Assembly (NCBI GenBank): GCA_022496185.1
Contig: WTXG01000554.1
Span: 1-14,084, forward strand
DNA from: Multifurca ochricompacta
Taxonomy: Eukaryota > Basidiomycota > Agaricomycetes > Russulales > Russulaceae
Length of the DNA stretch: 14,084 bases
Direction of reading: 5' to 3'
Below the pieces are notes generated by a model. The model was not told the origin of the DNA. It ran no database searches and saw only the letters and a list, made by a program, of their open reading frames with translations. Below, piece after piece: positions 1 through 7,513 of this stretch. Position 1 is the stretch's first letter, and every line of letters begins with the position of its first letter. The position numbers were made by a program, and so were the translations under genes.

Positions 1-1200
1 TCTGAGCCAGAAGAGTACGTAGAAGAACATAGTGAAGAAGCACTGGTATTAGTGTCAACTACAACCCAGTTGCACCAGCAGTTGTCACGTCCAGAGCCCC
101 TGCTTTGACAACTCCCAGATTTCAATACAGTCCACCAACACGTCACCCCATTTTACCAAAAATGTCCACTATCGCCACCCAGCTCCAGACCCAGCACCTC
201 CCCCCCACCTCCGCAGCCATGTTACCACCCAACATTCCCCCACCATCGGGCGGTTGTCGGAGTATTGCCCCAAACGTTCACTGGGGATCGGTCGCAAAGC
301 AAGAAATTTATGTTGGAATTCACGACCTTTAAGAACTTCAACCATGATGTCCCCCAGATTATCAACCCTTTCCAATGTGCCAACCTCTTCCTCTCTCTGA
401 TCCAAGGGGAGGCTGTAGACGATTGGACCATGGAACAGCTGGAGTGGCTGAACGAACAAATCGAAAGTGGCCGTTGTACCACTAGCGAGGGCCTTTGGGA
501 AACCATTGCCCAAAAATTCAAAGACGCATTCACGGATGGGCAGGCCAAACAGAAGGCGCTCGAGAGCTTAAGTCCCTTAGAATGGAGAAGGGAGAACTCG
601 ACGCTTATGTAGCAAAGTTCAGAAGTCTGGCCAACAGAGCCGGCTATGACACGGACGAAGAGGCCACACTGGACCTCTTTTCCCAGGGGTTACCCAACCC
701 ACTGGTGAAGAACATCATCCAGTTTCACCATCCCAATGATTGGGATACATGGGTCGATGCTGCTCGCCGACAGCAGCAAGATTACCTCGATTTCCAGACG
801 CGTTTTGGGTTGACACAAAGAAGGGAAAACCCACGACCAATGGAAGGCCGCCTTCGGAGTCAAACCCGCACATACTAGTCAGAGGGATCCAAATGCCATG
901 GATACCTCTGCTGACAGAACCAGAGCCCAGGTTGTGCTCACGGAGGATGAAAGGCAAACGCTGATGAAAGAAGGAAGGTGCTTTCACTGCAAGGTGCAAG
1001 GGCACATGTCCAGGGAATGCCCGAAAAAGGGGGTACGAGCGGCGGAAGCGATGGTTGCACCAGTCCATAACAATCCACCGACCGTCAACAAAAAGACGAA
1101 GGAAGAAAAGGCGCAGGAAATATGGGCGAGCATGATGAAGGAAAGCGAAGAAGTGCGAGCCATCCTAGTGGAAAAGGCATTTGCAAAGAAGGATTTTTGA
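1..1200 (+). pseudogene. gag: gag of element A (5'-truncated, frameshifted)
   Basis: Structural polyprotein that would form the virus-like particle and bind element RNA. In order: an acidic stretch (about 1-66), a proline-rich linker (about 150-250), a capsid domain of Retrotrans_gag type (about 280-800, with the segments FTGDRSQSKKFM, VDDWTMEQLEWLN and DLFSQGLPNPLVKNIIQFHHP), and a CCHC zinc knuckle at 979-1020 (C-x2-C-x4-H-x4-C, reading CFHC...H...C). It ends with KKDF and TGA at 1198-1200. Compared with C and D, single-base losses lie near 66, 113, 557, 808 and 829, with another shift around 230-265, so no continuous Gag can be made. The start codon is outside the window. The terminal TGA is shared with D and is the natural end, with pol in the -1 frame. 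Confidence 0.92.
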
Positions 1201-1231
1201 TCGGCTCAAACCCATCGGCCTGGGCACGAGC
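1191..1231 (+). promoter_or_regulatory. Putative -1 ribosomal frameshift signal, gag/pol, element A
   Basis: Gag reads AAG GAT TTT TGA, and the heptamer GGATTTT (1191-1197) lies directly before the stop (1198-1200). Pol is open in the -1 frame through this point (GGA TTT TTG ATC GGC). After a 6-nt spacer comes a potential stem-loop: GCTC (1204-1207) with GAGC (1228-1231), and CCCA (1211-1214) with TGGG (1221-1224), enclosing the loop TCGGCC. The same heptamer, spacer and stem recur in element D. GGAUUUU is a known -1 slippery heptamer in dianthoviruses. That it works here is inference. Confidence 0.7.
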
Positions 1232-1600
1232 ACTACATGTAACCTCTGTGTATACTAGTCGCTTCAAATCATTGAAAATACCAGTACATTTTGAGACTAC
1301 ACAGAGAACGGCCGATTGCGACATCCTGATTGACTCAGGAGCTACTGACAATCTCATCAGCCCACGAATGGTGAAAACCATGGGATTAGGAATGTTGGCA
1401 CTCCCCAAGAAAAAAATATCTGGAATATTGACAGGACTGCCAATCGGGCAGGAAAAATTACGCATTACACCGACCTGAATGTCCAGGTGGGGGAGAAGAC
1501 AAAAACAATACGCTTCCTAGTCACCAACTTAGGCGGAGAAGACTTAGTTCTGGGATATCCCTGGCTCGCTGCATTCGAACCCAAGATCAATTGGGGCGAT
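1230..1600 (+). other. Protease region of element A pol
   Basis: Retropepsin-like aspartic protease that would cleave the Gag-Pol polyprotein. The active-site motif reads ILIDSGATDNLIS, with the catalytic Asp codon at 1332-1334. A second conserved stretch, GGEDLVLGYPWLAAF (about 1531-1575), is typical of the C-terminal half of Ty3/gypsy proteases. A one-base loss in the run CCCCAAG near 1405 separates the two halves into different frames, and the DSGA frame then stops at 1476-1478. Confidence 0.9.
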
Positions 1601-1949
1601 GCGACAATGAGCAAGGACTCCTACCCTGTGCTCATTACATCTATGGGGTATGACTACGCAGCCCGACACTCTACAGCGGCAGTGACAAAAGAGGAGGACC
1701 CAAGCTGCTGTTTCGTTACCAAAGCATCAGAGCTCGCGCAGAAGGCAGTAGAAGGACGTACGGAAAAGACATTTGAAGAAGTGGTACCAGCAGAATACCA
1801 TAGACACTGGAAAGTGTTCTCAGAGGAGGAATCGCAACGCTTCCCCCCCACGCGACCATGGGATCACACCATTGACTTCGTACCTGATACCCCATCGGCA
1901 ATCGACTGCAAAATCTACCCATTGTCACAGGCAGAACAAACCGCACTTA

Positions 1950-2560
1950 CAGCATTCCTGGAAGAACATCTTGCAAAAGGATACATTAGACCGTCGAAAT
2001 CACCATACGCATCGCCGTTCTTCTTTATCAAGAAGAAAGATGGCAAACTGCGACCTGTTCAAGATTACCGACAGATAAATGCCTATACTGTGAAAAACGC
2101 CTACCCTTTGCCACTTATTTCGGAACTCATCGACACCATGAGGGATAAGTCCTTATTCTCCAAAATGGACGTCCACTGGGGATACAATAACATTCGAATC
2201 AAAGATGGAGACCAATGTAAAGCAGCCTTCAAGACCAATCAGGGGCTGTTCGAACCAAATGTTATGTTTTTTGGCCTTACCAATTCACCTGCTACCTTCC
2301 AATCGATGATGAACCACATCTTCTGCGATCTCATTCTCACTGGCGAAGTAGTGGTCTACATGGACGACATATTGGTTGCCACTGTGAACGACCTGACCCA
2401 CCATCGAGAACGAGTGCATCAGGTGTTGGACATCCTTTGCGAACACGATCTGTACCTTAAACCCGCCAAATGCTCATTCGAACAGCCAAGCGTAGAGTAC
2501 CTAGGAGTTATCCTGGAGGGAGGACAGGTATGGATGGACCCTGTAAAGGTGCAAGGAGTC
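1950..2560 (+). other. Reverse transcriptase domain of element A
   Basis: The RT core is intact within the open block 1487-2962. Visible landmarks in order are SPYASPFFFIKKKDGKLR (finger region), DYRQIN, the first catalytic Asp in SKMDVHWGYNNI, the [12 protein letters not shown] segment, the YMDD box (2357-2368, two catalytic Asp) and YLGVILEGG. The match to D is close at protein level. The Asp-His-Trp-Gly-Tyr after SKMD reads DVHWGY here and DIRWGY in D; D-L-R-x-GYhQ is commoner in the family. Confidence 0.95.
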
Positions 2561-2689
2561 CGGGAATGGCCAGTGCCTACGTGTGTCAAGGACGTGCGGT
2601 CTTTTATCGGTTTCTGTAACTTCTATCAACGCTTCGTTCAGGGATTCTCAGGGATCGCCCAACCACTGAACGGATTACTGAAGAAAGAC

Positions 2690-3165
2690 GTCCCCTGGCA
2701 CTGGACGGAGGAGCATCAAATGGCTTTTGAACAAATTCGCGACATCATCAGCTCAGAACCGGTCCTTTTACAACCGGATCTGCAGAAACCCTTCGAACTT
2801 GAAGTTGACGCATCTCACTTTGCGAATGGTGCCATACTGAATCAACGAGACGCGATGGGACTTCTCCACCCTGTAGCCTTTTATTCAGAAACATTCTCGC
2901 CAGCGGAACGGAATTATGACATTTGGGATAGAGAACTATTGGCCATAGTAAAAGCGTTATGACACTGGCGGCCGTACTTAGCAGGGACTTCCTACAAGAC
3001 CATCATTCATACTGATCACTCCAACCTACTCTATTGGAAGGAACCTCACAAAATAAGCCGACGGGTTGCTCGTGAAGTCCTAGAGCTCGAAGAATACAAC
3101 TTTGAACTGAAGCACATTGCTGGAAGTCGTAATGCTCATGCAGATGCCCTATCAAGGCGACCGGA
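2690..3165 (+). other. RNase H domain of element A
   Basis: RNase H would remove the RNA strand of the RNA-DNA hybrid during reverse transcription. The DEDD-type acidic set is visible: Asp in EVDAS (codon 2807-2809), Glu in WDRELLAI, Asp in HTDHSNLLYW and Asp in NAHADALSR (about 3130-3157). The domain is cut by TGA at 2960-2962, between the second and third acidic residues, at the position of Arg in D (RHW). Downstream of that stop the same frame stays open to 3499. Confidence 0.93.
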
Positions 3166-3394
3166 TCTGAATAATGGTGCGGAAGACAACAATGATGTGA
3201 CGGTACTCCCAGAGGAAGTTTTTGCGAGGACAGCCATTGTCAGTCTTCATGACATGGATCTATGGGCCCAGGTTTCGCAAAACATGAATCAACAGTTATG
3301 CGAAACATGGGCGGAGGCACATAACCTGAAGAGGATCGACGGCCTCTGGTGGAAGGACGGGGATCGACTCGTTGTCACCGGTGGCGACAACATT

Positions 3395-4330
3395 AAGAGG
3401 GGGGTGATCCATTTTCACCACGACCTCCCCTCCGCAGGACACCCAGGCATTGCTAACACCTACGCGCTTGCCAAACGGACTACTGGTGGCCGAATATGAA
3501 AAAAGATGTGGAAGAGTACGTGAAGGGATGCGCCGAATGCCAGGCTAATAAAGTGAATACACACCCACACCCACCAGCACCATTCCCAATTACGCCAACG
3601 GCTTCACAACCATTCCAGACCATCGCCATGGACTTCATCATTAAACTCCCTACTTCCAGAGGTTTGACTCAATCCTGACCATCACTGACCATGATTGCTC
3701 AAAGCGGCGCTGTTCATACCCTGTATTGAGTCCATTACAGCAGAAGGAGTGGCCAAACTCTACCTGGATCATGTCTACAGACACTACGGTCTCCCCGAAA
3801 AGATCATCTCAGACCGTGACCCACGCTTCACATCCGCATTCGCCAGAGCACTCTGCAAGACGCTGAATATTGCCCAAAACATCTCTACGGCATACCACCC
3901 ACAGACAGATGGACAATCAGAAAGAACAAATCAGTGGCTCGAGCAGTATCTTCGCTTTTGGTGTAACGGACGTCAGGACGATTGGGCGGACTGGCTTGCA
4001 ACAGCAGAATTTGCACACAACTCCTGGCCCAATGGCACTACAAAACATTCCCCATTCTCACTTATCATGGGATGGACACCTCGAGCCACATGGACAGGAA
4101 AATCGGTGAACGTCCCTTCAGCCACACGGCGTATCAGCCAATGGGAAGAGGTCAGGAAATCGGCCAATGAGAACCTGTTGAAGGCGCAAAAGACCCTGGC
4201 AGAGAAGCTGACAAGGTTTACGCCTTATCAGACCAATGACCTGGTATGGTTGGAAGGGAAGAACATTCACACATCACATCCAACAGCCAAGTTGGCGCCC
4301 CGACGTCACGGACCTTTCAAAATAACAAGG
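3395..4330 (+). other. Integrase of element A with GPF module
   Basis: Integrase would insert the cDNA into the genome. The N-terminal zinc finger has His residues in the GVIHFHHDLPSAGHPG stretch (first His codon 3410-3412) and CAEC (3529-3540). The catalytic triad is Asp in AMDF (3631-3633), Asp in SDRDPRF (3812-3814) and Glu in SERTNQW (3920-3922); the last two are 36 codons apart, which is the D,D(35)E spacing. The GPF motif of the C-terminal GPY/F module is at 4310-4318. Three single-base losses (near 3477, 3661 and 3701) break the frame, while 3695-4360 is open. Confidence 0.94.
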
Positions 4331-4495
4331 AAGCTGTCAGATGTGTCATACAACTTGAACTCCCCCCTACATGGCGCATTCATCCGGTTTCCATGCCAGA
4401 CTACTCACACCATATAAGGAAACGTCCCTGCATGGAGAAAACTTCTCGAGACCCCCACCTGACCTTATCGATGGAGAAGAAGAGTGGGAAGTGGA

Positions 4496-4645
4496 ACGAT
4501 TCTAGATTCCAAGCGACAAGGCCGAGGGCGCAAACTGTACTACCTAGTCAAGTGGAAGGGATTCCCACCCTCTGACAACTCGTGGGAACCAGCCGGAGAT
4601 ATCTTTGCCCCGGTCCTTATCACGGAGTTCCACACCCGGCACCCA
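4496..4645 (+). other. Chromodomain of element A pol
   Basis: The C-terminal part of pol contains YYLVKWKGFPPSDNSWEP (from 4538) followed by an amphipathic end segment up to HTRHP (4645). The aromatic residues Tyr, Trp and Trp and the WEP turn are the classic chromodomain signature. In chromoviruses this module can bind methylated histone H3 and bias integration. A frameshift near 4503 separates it from the preceding segment that ends EEEWEVERF. Downstream the frame runs 49 codons to a stop at 4790-4792 with no homology to D. Confidence 0.93.
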
Positions 4646-4740
4646 AAAGCCCCAAAAACAGTTAAAAGAACAGTCCCAGACTCTCTTGGATTCCCCAGTA
4701 TATGCTCCCCCAGCGAATTACTACCACAGAACAGTCCATC

Positions 4741-5925
4741 ATGTCTTTCATCGCCGCCTCTGCTGCCATCGACGCTTTTGCTTCTCCCATGACTATTGTC
4801 GAAAACTTCCCTCTGCTCACCCGTCCACTCGTCCCTCTTCCCCCATCGATTATGAAGCTGCGGAGGCCCGTATCAAGAACCAATCCCCGAACCCAAATGA
4901 TGATTTCACTCACAGTGAAGACCCCATCCCAACGACCTACTCAACGGAGAGATTGACGATGAAGCCCCGAGTTCCCTTTCATTCCCAACAACCCCAATTC
5001 CTCAATGTATTTCCCCTTAGAGATCACCATGGCCGACGGAACCACAGCCATCGCGAAGTACATTTACTATACCAATGGAGGAATGGATGTGGCGGGATGT
5101 ATGAAGAAGGATGGGCCGGTCTACGGGGCTCCCGTTATCTGGACGAAAGGTATACAGGTCGGCTTCATCACACGCTGACTGATGAACAGTTGGGCCACCT
5201 TGCCGCGGAGGATTGCCGCGCCTTGCGATTGACGAAGTGATGAACGATATGAGGCTCCGCGCCTGAAGGCAGAAGTCATGAGGTTGAGGAAGAACATCAC
5301 GTTGCGAAGGACACTGAACCAGCATACAAAGAGCACGCGAAGATGATGGCCAGGCTTACGAATGGGATGTTCCAGTTGGAACAGGAGATTGTTGAGATCA
5401 GGAAGAGGTTGGAAAAGGAGACGCGTATCAAACGATCGCTGAAAGGTACGCCGACACTTATGCGCGACCCCTCCCCCCTCGAACCTTGGGCGCGGCCCCG
5501 ACGCTGCTGCCGAGTCGACTCGAGATGCCACGCCTACATGAAAACCCCCGCGGAGAGACTTGCTGGCGTTGCGACAGCAGGTACCACATCAGTTGGAACT
5601 GCCCGCTCAATCGCAAATGGTGTCGCCACTGCTGTAGCAATCTCCATTGGAGCCGACACTGCATCTTCCGACGAGTAGGGGTGGCCCCGACAATCACCAA
5701 CCCGTCGGGATGGTGCGGCAAGTGTCTCGTCACAACGCTGGGCATAAAGAGATCGACTGCCCTGTCTACGACTTGTGCCGCGCATGTGGTCAGCGCGGCC
5801 CATATGGATTCCTCCGTACCCACGCATGCCCGCAGGAGTTGGAGTCGTACAGCATGGATGACCGTAATGTAGCTGACGACTACCTAGAGTTGGTTCAAGA
5901 TGATGACGGTACGAGTCGTTTCTAG
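4741..5925 (+). pseudogene. ORF3 of element A: accessory protein with coiled coil and zinc knuckles
   Basis: An additional coding region between the chromodomain and the 3' LTR, about 395 codons, of unknown function. Its candidate start is ATG 4741 (MSFIAASAAIDAF), which matches ATG 13738 in D (MSSKIHASAAIDAF). In order: an alanine/proline-rich N-terminus, a conserved block around 5050-5175 (IAKYIYYTNGGMDVAGCMKK), a charged helical, coiled-coil-like stretch (about 5250-5440, rich in Leu, Lys and Glu), and a cysteine/histidine cluster (5561-5829). It ends with an acidic tail and TAG at 5923-5925. Several frameshifts are present, including near 4800-4850, 4930, 5176 and 5725. No signal peptide or membrane segment is visible, so an env-like role is unlikely. 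Whether it is separate or a pol extension is unclear: in D the frame is continuous with the chromodomain. Confidence 0.72.
5561..5829 (+). other. Tandem CCHC zinc-knuckle cluster in ORF3
   Basis: Two perfect C-x2-C-x4-H-x4-C knuckles lie in one frame: CWRC...H...C (5561-5602) and CRHC...H...C (5621-5662). A third, C-x2-C-x6-H-x4-C, is split by a one-base shift (Cys at 5714 and 5723, His 5743, Cys 5758). A fourth, looser Cys/His group follows (5776, 5785, 5821, 5827). CCHC knuckles usually bind single-stranded nucleic acid. Gag of the same element has only one, so this cluster is a separate acquisition or duplication. Confidence 0.8.
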
Positions 5926-5942
5926 CCGGGACTGCTAGAACC

Positions 5943-5953
5943 AGAAGAGGGGG
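5943..5953 (+). other. Polypurine tract of element A
   Basis: AGAAGAGGGGG lies three bases (TGA) before the TGTTACG that opens the 3' LTR. A purine-only run directly at the LTR edge is the expected primer site for plus-strand cDNA synthesis. Confidence 0.85.
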
Positions 5954-6266
5954 TGATGTTACGAACCCCATCGCTTCCCATATTCTTTTTCTTGCCCAAC
6001 GATAACCCCTCCCTGCCGCCCACGCTTCACTACCAGATCACGTCTCCATCGTGGGATCCGTCACATGCCCTTCGTCCATCCCTGTGACTCGTTTGCTTGC
6101 TCATGTTTACCTACTTGTCTCTTCGCTTATCGCTTATCTCCTTATCATACGATCGGACATTTACTTAATCCCCTATCAGTAGAAGCCAGGCTTTACGCCC
6201 TCTGCTTTCAGATATTTGGGCCCACTTGACTCCGTACCTTATCTCGTAGACGCCCACTGCCTTACG

Positions 6267-6311
6267 TATATAAGTCCACTATAGCTACCCGGTAGACCTT
6301 AGACTCGACTT
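6267..6311 (+). promoter_or_regulatory. LTR promoter and putative transcript 5' end, element A
   Basis: TATATAAG at 6267-6274 and AGACTCGACTT at 6301-6311, 34 nt from the first base of the TATA box. The same 34-nt offset is found in LTRs C and D, which supports 6301 as the approximate transcription start. The 11-mer is the proposed self-primer. Confidence 0.7.
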
Positions 6312-6369
6312 ATTGAATACATCAGTGCTAGTCTTCTGGACTTGTCCTCTTGAAACGTCTGTCTGTCTC

Positions 6370-6386
6370 AAGTGCTTCTGGCACTT
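6370..6386 (+). other. Conserved hairpin in R/U5 of LTR A
   Basis: AAGTGC - TTCTG - GCACTT, a 6-bp perfect stem with a 5-nt loop, about 70 nt downstream of the putative start. Equivalent stems occur in LTR C (7332-7346) and LTR D (8468-8482). Confidence 0.6.
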
Positions 6387-6530
6387 TCCACTCACCATCG
6401 TCTTAGAGTGCAGCCTCTTTGACTTTGACTCGTCACACTTCACTCCAAGAGACCTTATTGGTTTCTTATCCGAACCCCTGTAACACGCTGTCACACAAGT
6501 CGTGTGGAACGTCCCGCACTGGACGTAACA

Positions 6531-6535
6531 GTACA
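6531..6535 (+). repeat. Candidate 5-bp target-site duplication of element A
   Basis: GTACA directly follows LTR A and matches the uninterrupted sequence GGGTACAGCCC in LTR C, so the break lies inside an LTR. The partner copy should precede the 5' LTR of A, outside this window. Confidence 0.5.
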
Positions 6536-6656
6536 GCCCCTTAGACTTTGACTCATCCCCACCCAAACTCCAAGAAATCCAATTGACTTCTTATCTGAAA
6601 CCTCAAACAAACACTGTCACACAAGTCATGTGGAACATCCCACACCAGACATAACA
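6531..6656 (+). repeat. LTR remnant B (3' end of an older LTR)
   Basis: From GTACAGCCCC to ATAACA, this 126-bp stretch aligns with the last part of LTR C (about 7370-7494), including the shared GACTTTGACTCATCC and CACTGTCACACA segments. It starts exactly at the end of LTR A and has no CpG at all. Most differences from LTR A are CG-to-CA or CG-to-TG (for example AACGTCCCGCAC against AACATCCCACAC). It is best read as the downstream half of an old LTR split by insertion of A; the other half should lie upstream of the window. Confidence 0.85.
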
Positions 6657-6904
6657 CCAAAGGACAAAAAGTTCAGAAATAGAGTCCAGGCAATTTTTAC
6701 AGATCTGAATGCACACAAGTTGTTGTATCATCAACTACACTGCTTCAAACCAATCATCACTTCCCAGGTCTTCAAAGTTTCAATCTAGCATCCAATCAAT
6801 CAACAATTCAATATTGCATATTAGCATCAAACTCACCCAATATGCCAAAATACCAGCAATCAAATCAGGCCATGGCTTGGGGATCACTACCTGGCCATCA
6901 AGAC
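6657..6904 (+). other. Unassigned CpG-free spacer
   Basis: 248 bp between LTR remnant B and LTR C. I see no homology to the element, no convincing ORF, RNA gene or promoter. The + strand is A/C/T-rich and G-poor, with short CAATCAATCAAC-like runs and no CpG dinucleotide. It is probably old host intergenic DNA or a decayed repeat. Confidence 0.6.
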
Positions 6905-7223
6905 TGTTACAACCTCTACTGTCTGTCCCTGTTTTCTTTCTACTTCCCAACGACAACCCCTCTTTGCCACCCACTCTGCACTTCTTGATCACGTCCCCAT
7001 CATGGGATCTGTCACATGCCTTACTTCCATCCCTGTGACCCACTTTGTATCTGTTGATGCGATGTTTACTTATGCTTGACTTGTTATCTCTTTATCTTCT
7101 TATCTTTACGACCAGACACTTACTTAATACCCTATCAGAAGCTTGACTTTATGCCATCCGCTTCTGTATATTTGGGCCCACTTGACTCTGTACCCTTATC
7201 TTGTAGACACCCATTGAGTTACA

Positions 7224-7268
7224 TATATAAGTCCACTGTAGCTACACTGTAGACCTCAGACTTGACTT
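7224..7268 (+). promoter_or_regulatory. LTR promoter and self-primer sequence, element C
   Basis: TATATAAG at 7224-7231 is followed by AGACTTGACTT at 7258-7268, 34 nt from the first TATA base. This 11-mer is the exact reverse complement of the site just inside the LTR (7497-7507). A TATA-to-start distance of about 30 nt puts the 11-mer at the very 5' end of the transcript, as self-priming requires. Confidence 0.75.
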
Positions 7269-7331
7269 ATTGAATACATCGGTGCCTGTCTTCTGGACAT
7301 CCCCCTGTGGAACCTTTGACTCATTTGTCTC

Positions 7332-7346
7332 AGTACTTTCGGTACT
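7332..7346 (+). other. Conserved hairpin in R/U5 of LTR C
   Basis: AGTAC - TTTCG - GTACT, a 5-bp perfect stem. Relative to A and D (AGTGC/GCACT), both sides of one pair changed (G-C to A-T), so the pairing is kept. Confidence 0.6.
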
Positions 7347-7496
7347 TCCCTGCTCAACATAGTTGTTGGGTACAGCCCCTTTGACTTTGACTCATCCCAC
7401 CCAAACTCCAAGGAGCCTTATTGGTTTCTTACCCGAACCTGTAAAGTCGCACTGTCACACACATCGTGTGGAACGTCCCGCATTGGATGTAACATC

Positions 7497-7507
7497 AAGT
7501 CAAGTCT
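7497..7507 (+). other. Primer-binding site of element C (self-priming type)
   Basis: AAGTCAAGTCT starts 2 nt after the LTR end and is complementary over 11/11 bases to 7258-7268, the predicted 5' end of the element's own RNA. It lacks the TGG expected for a tRNA-primed site. This matches the Tf1/sushi scheme, in which the first 11 nt of the transcript prime minus-strand synthesis. Confidence 0.78.
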
Positions 7508-7513
7508 CTCATT

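Larger units (their letters stand above)
1198..4645 (+). pseudogene. pol: pol of element A (PR-RT-RH-INT-chromodomain), broken
   Basis: Polyprotein carrying all the enzymes of the element. Domain order is aspartic protease (DSGA at 1332-1343), reverse transcriptase (YMDD at 2357-2368), RNase H (first Asp at 2807), HHCC zinc finger and D,D(35)E integrase (about 3400-4170), GPF motif (4310-4318) and chromodomain (to 4645). The longest intact block is 1487-2962, 491 codons, covering late protease to RNase H. It ends at a TGA (2960-2962) where D has CGA (Arg), so the stop looks like a C-to-T change in CpG. Single-base deletions relative to D lie near 1405, 3477, 3661, 3701, 4363, 4397 and 4503. 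Expression would be by -1 frameshifting from gag, since no separate start is evident. Confidence 0.95.
1..6530 (+). mobile_element. Element A: Ty3/gypsy chromovirus, 5' end outside window
   Basis: This is an LTR retrotransposon with the order gag, protease, reverse transcriptase, RNase H, integrase, chromodomain, ORF3, polypurine tract, 3' LTR. Integrase after RT/RNase H defines Ty3/gypsy, and the C-terminal chromodomain places it with the chromoviruses. The window opens inside gag, so the 5' LTR, primer-binding site and Gag N-terminus are upstream. The first 220 bases are very close to the gag fragment of element C, so A and C look like one subfamily, while D is more distant. The copy is inactive: about a dozen single-base frameshifts and one TGA stop interrupt gag, pol and ORF3. 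The family assignment is seen directly in the motifs; the subfamily grouping is by eye. Confidence 0.95.
5957..6530 (+). repeat. 3' LTR of element A (574 bp)
   Basis: It starts TGTTACG and ends CGTAACA, a perfect 7-bp terminal inverted repeat, and follows a polypurine tract. It contains a TATA box (TATATAAG, 6267-6274) and a putative transcript start at 6301, so U3 is about 5957-6300. It aligns along its whole length with the LTR of C and, more weakly, with that of D (shared TGTTACGAACCCC, TATA region and R hairpin). The 5' LTR is outside the window, so LTR divergence cannot be used to date the insertion. Confidence 0.93.
6905..7494 (+). repeat. 5' LTR of element C (590 bp)
   Basis: It starts TGTTACA and ends TGTAACA, again a perfect 7-bp inverted repeat. 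It matches LTR A throughout, but many CpG sites of A are TpG or CpA here (for example TTACGTATATAAG in A is TTACATATATAAG in C, and TCGTAGACGCCC is TTGTAGACACCC). It contains TATATAAG at 7224-7231 and the R hairpin at 7332-7346. Confidence 0.94.

Noticed and set aside
4741..5925. Envelope gene (errantivirus-like)
   Set aside because: ORF3 has no signal peptide, hydrophobic membrane segment or fusion peptide; it carries zinc knuckles instead.
5121..5971. Overlapping - strand open frames of 120-145 codons opposite ORF3
   Set aside because: They are antisense to a region with codon-level conservation on the + strand and show no motif of their own.
6285..6566. Open frame of 93 codons on the - strand
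   Set aside because: It lies inside LTR A and remnant B; repetitive LTR sequence explains it.
6709..7038. Open frame of 109 codons on the + strand
   Set aside because: It spans the unassigned spacer and the start of LTR C, has no recognisable domain, and its composition follows the A/C/T-rich background.
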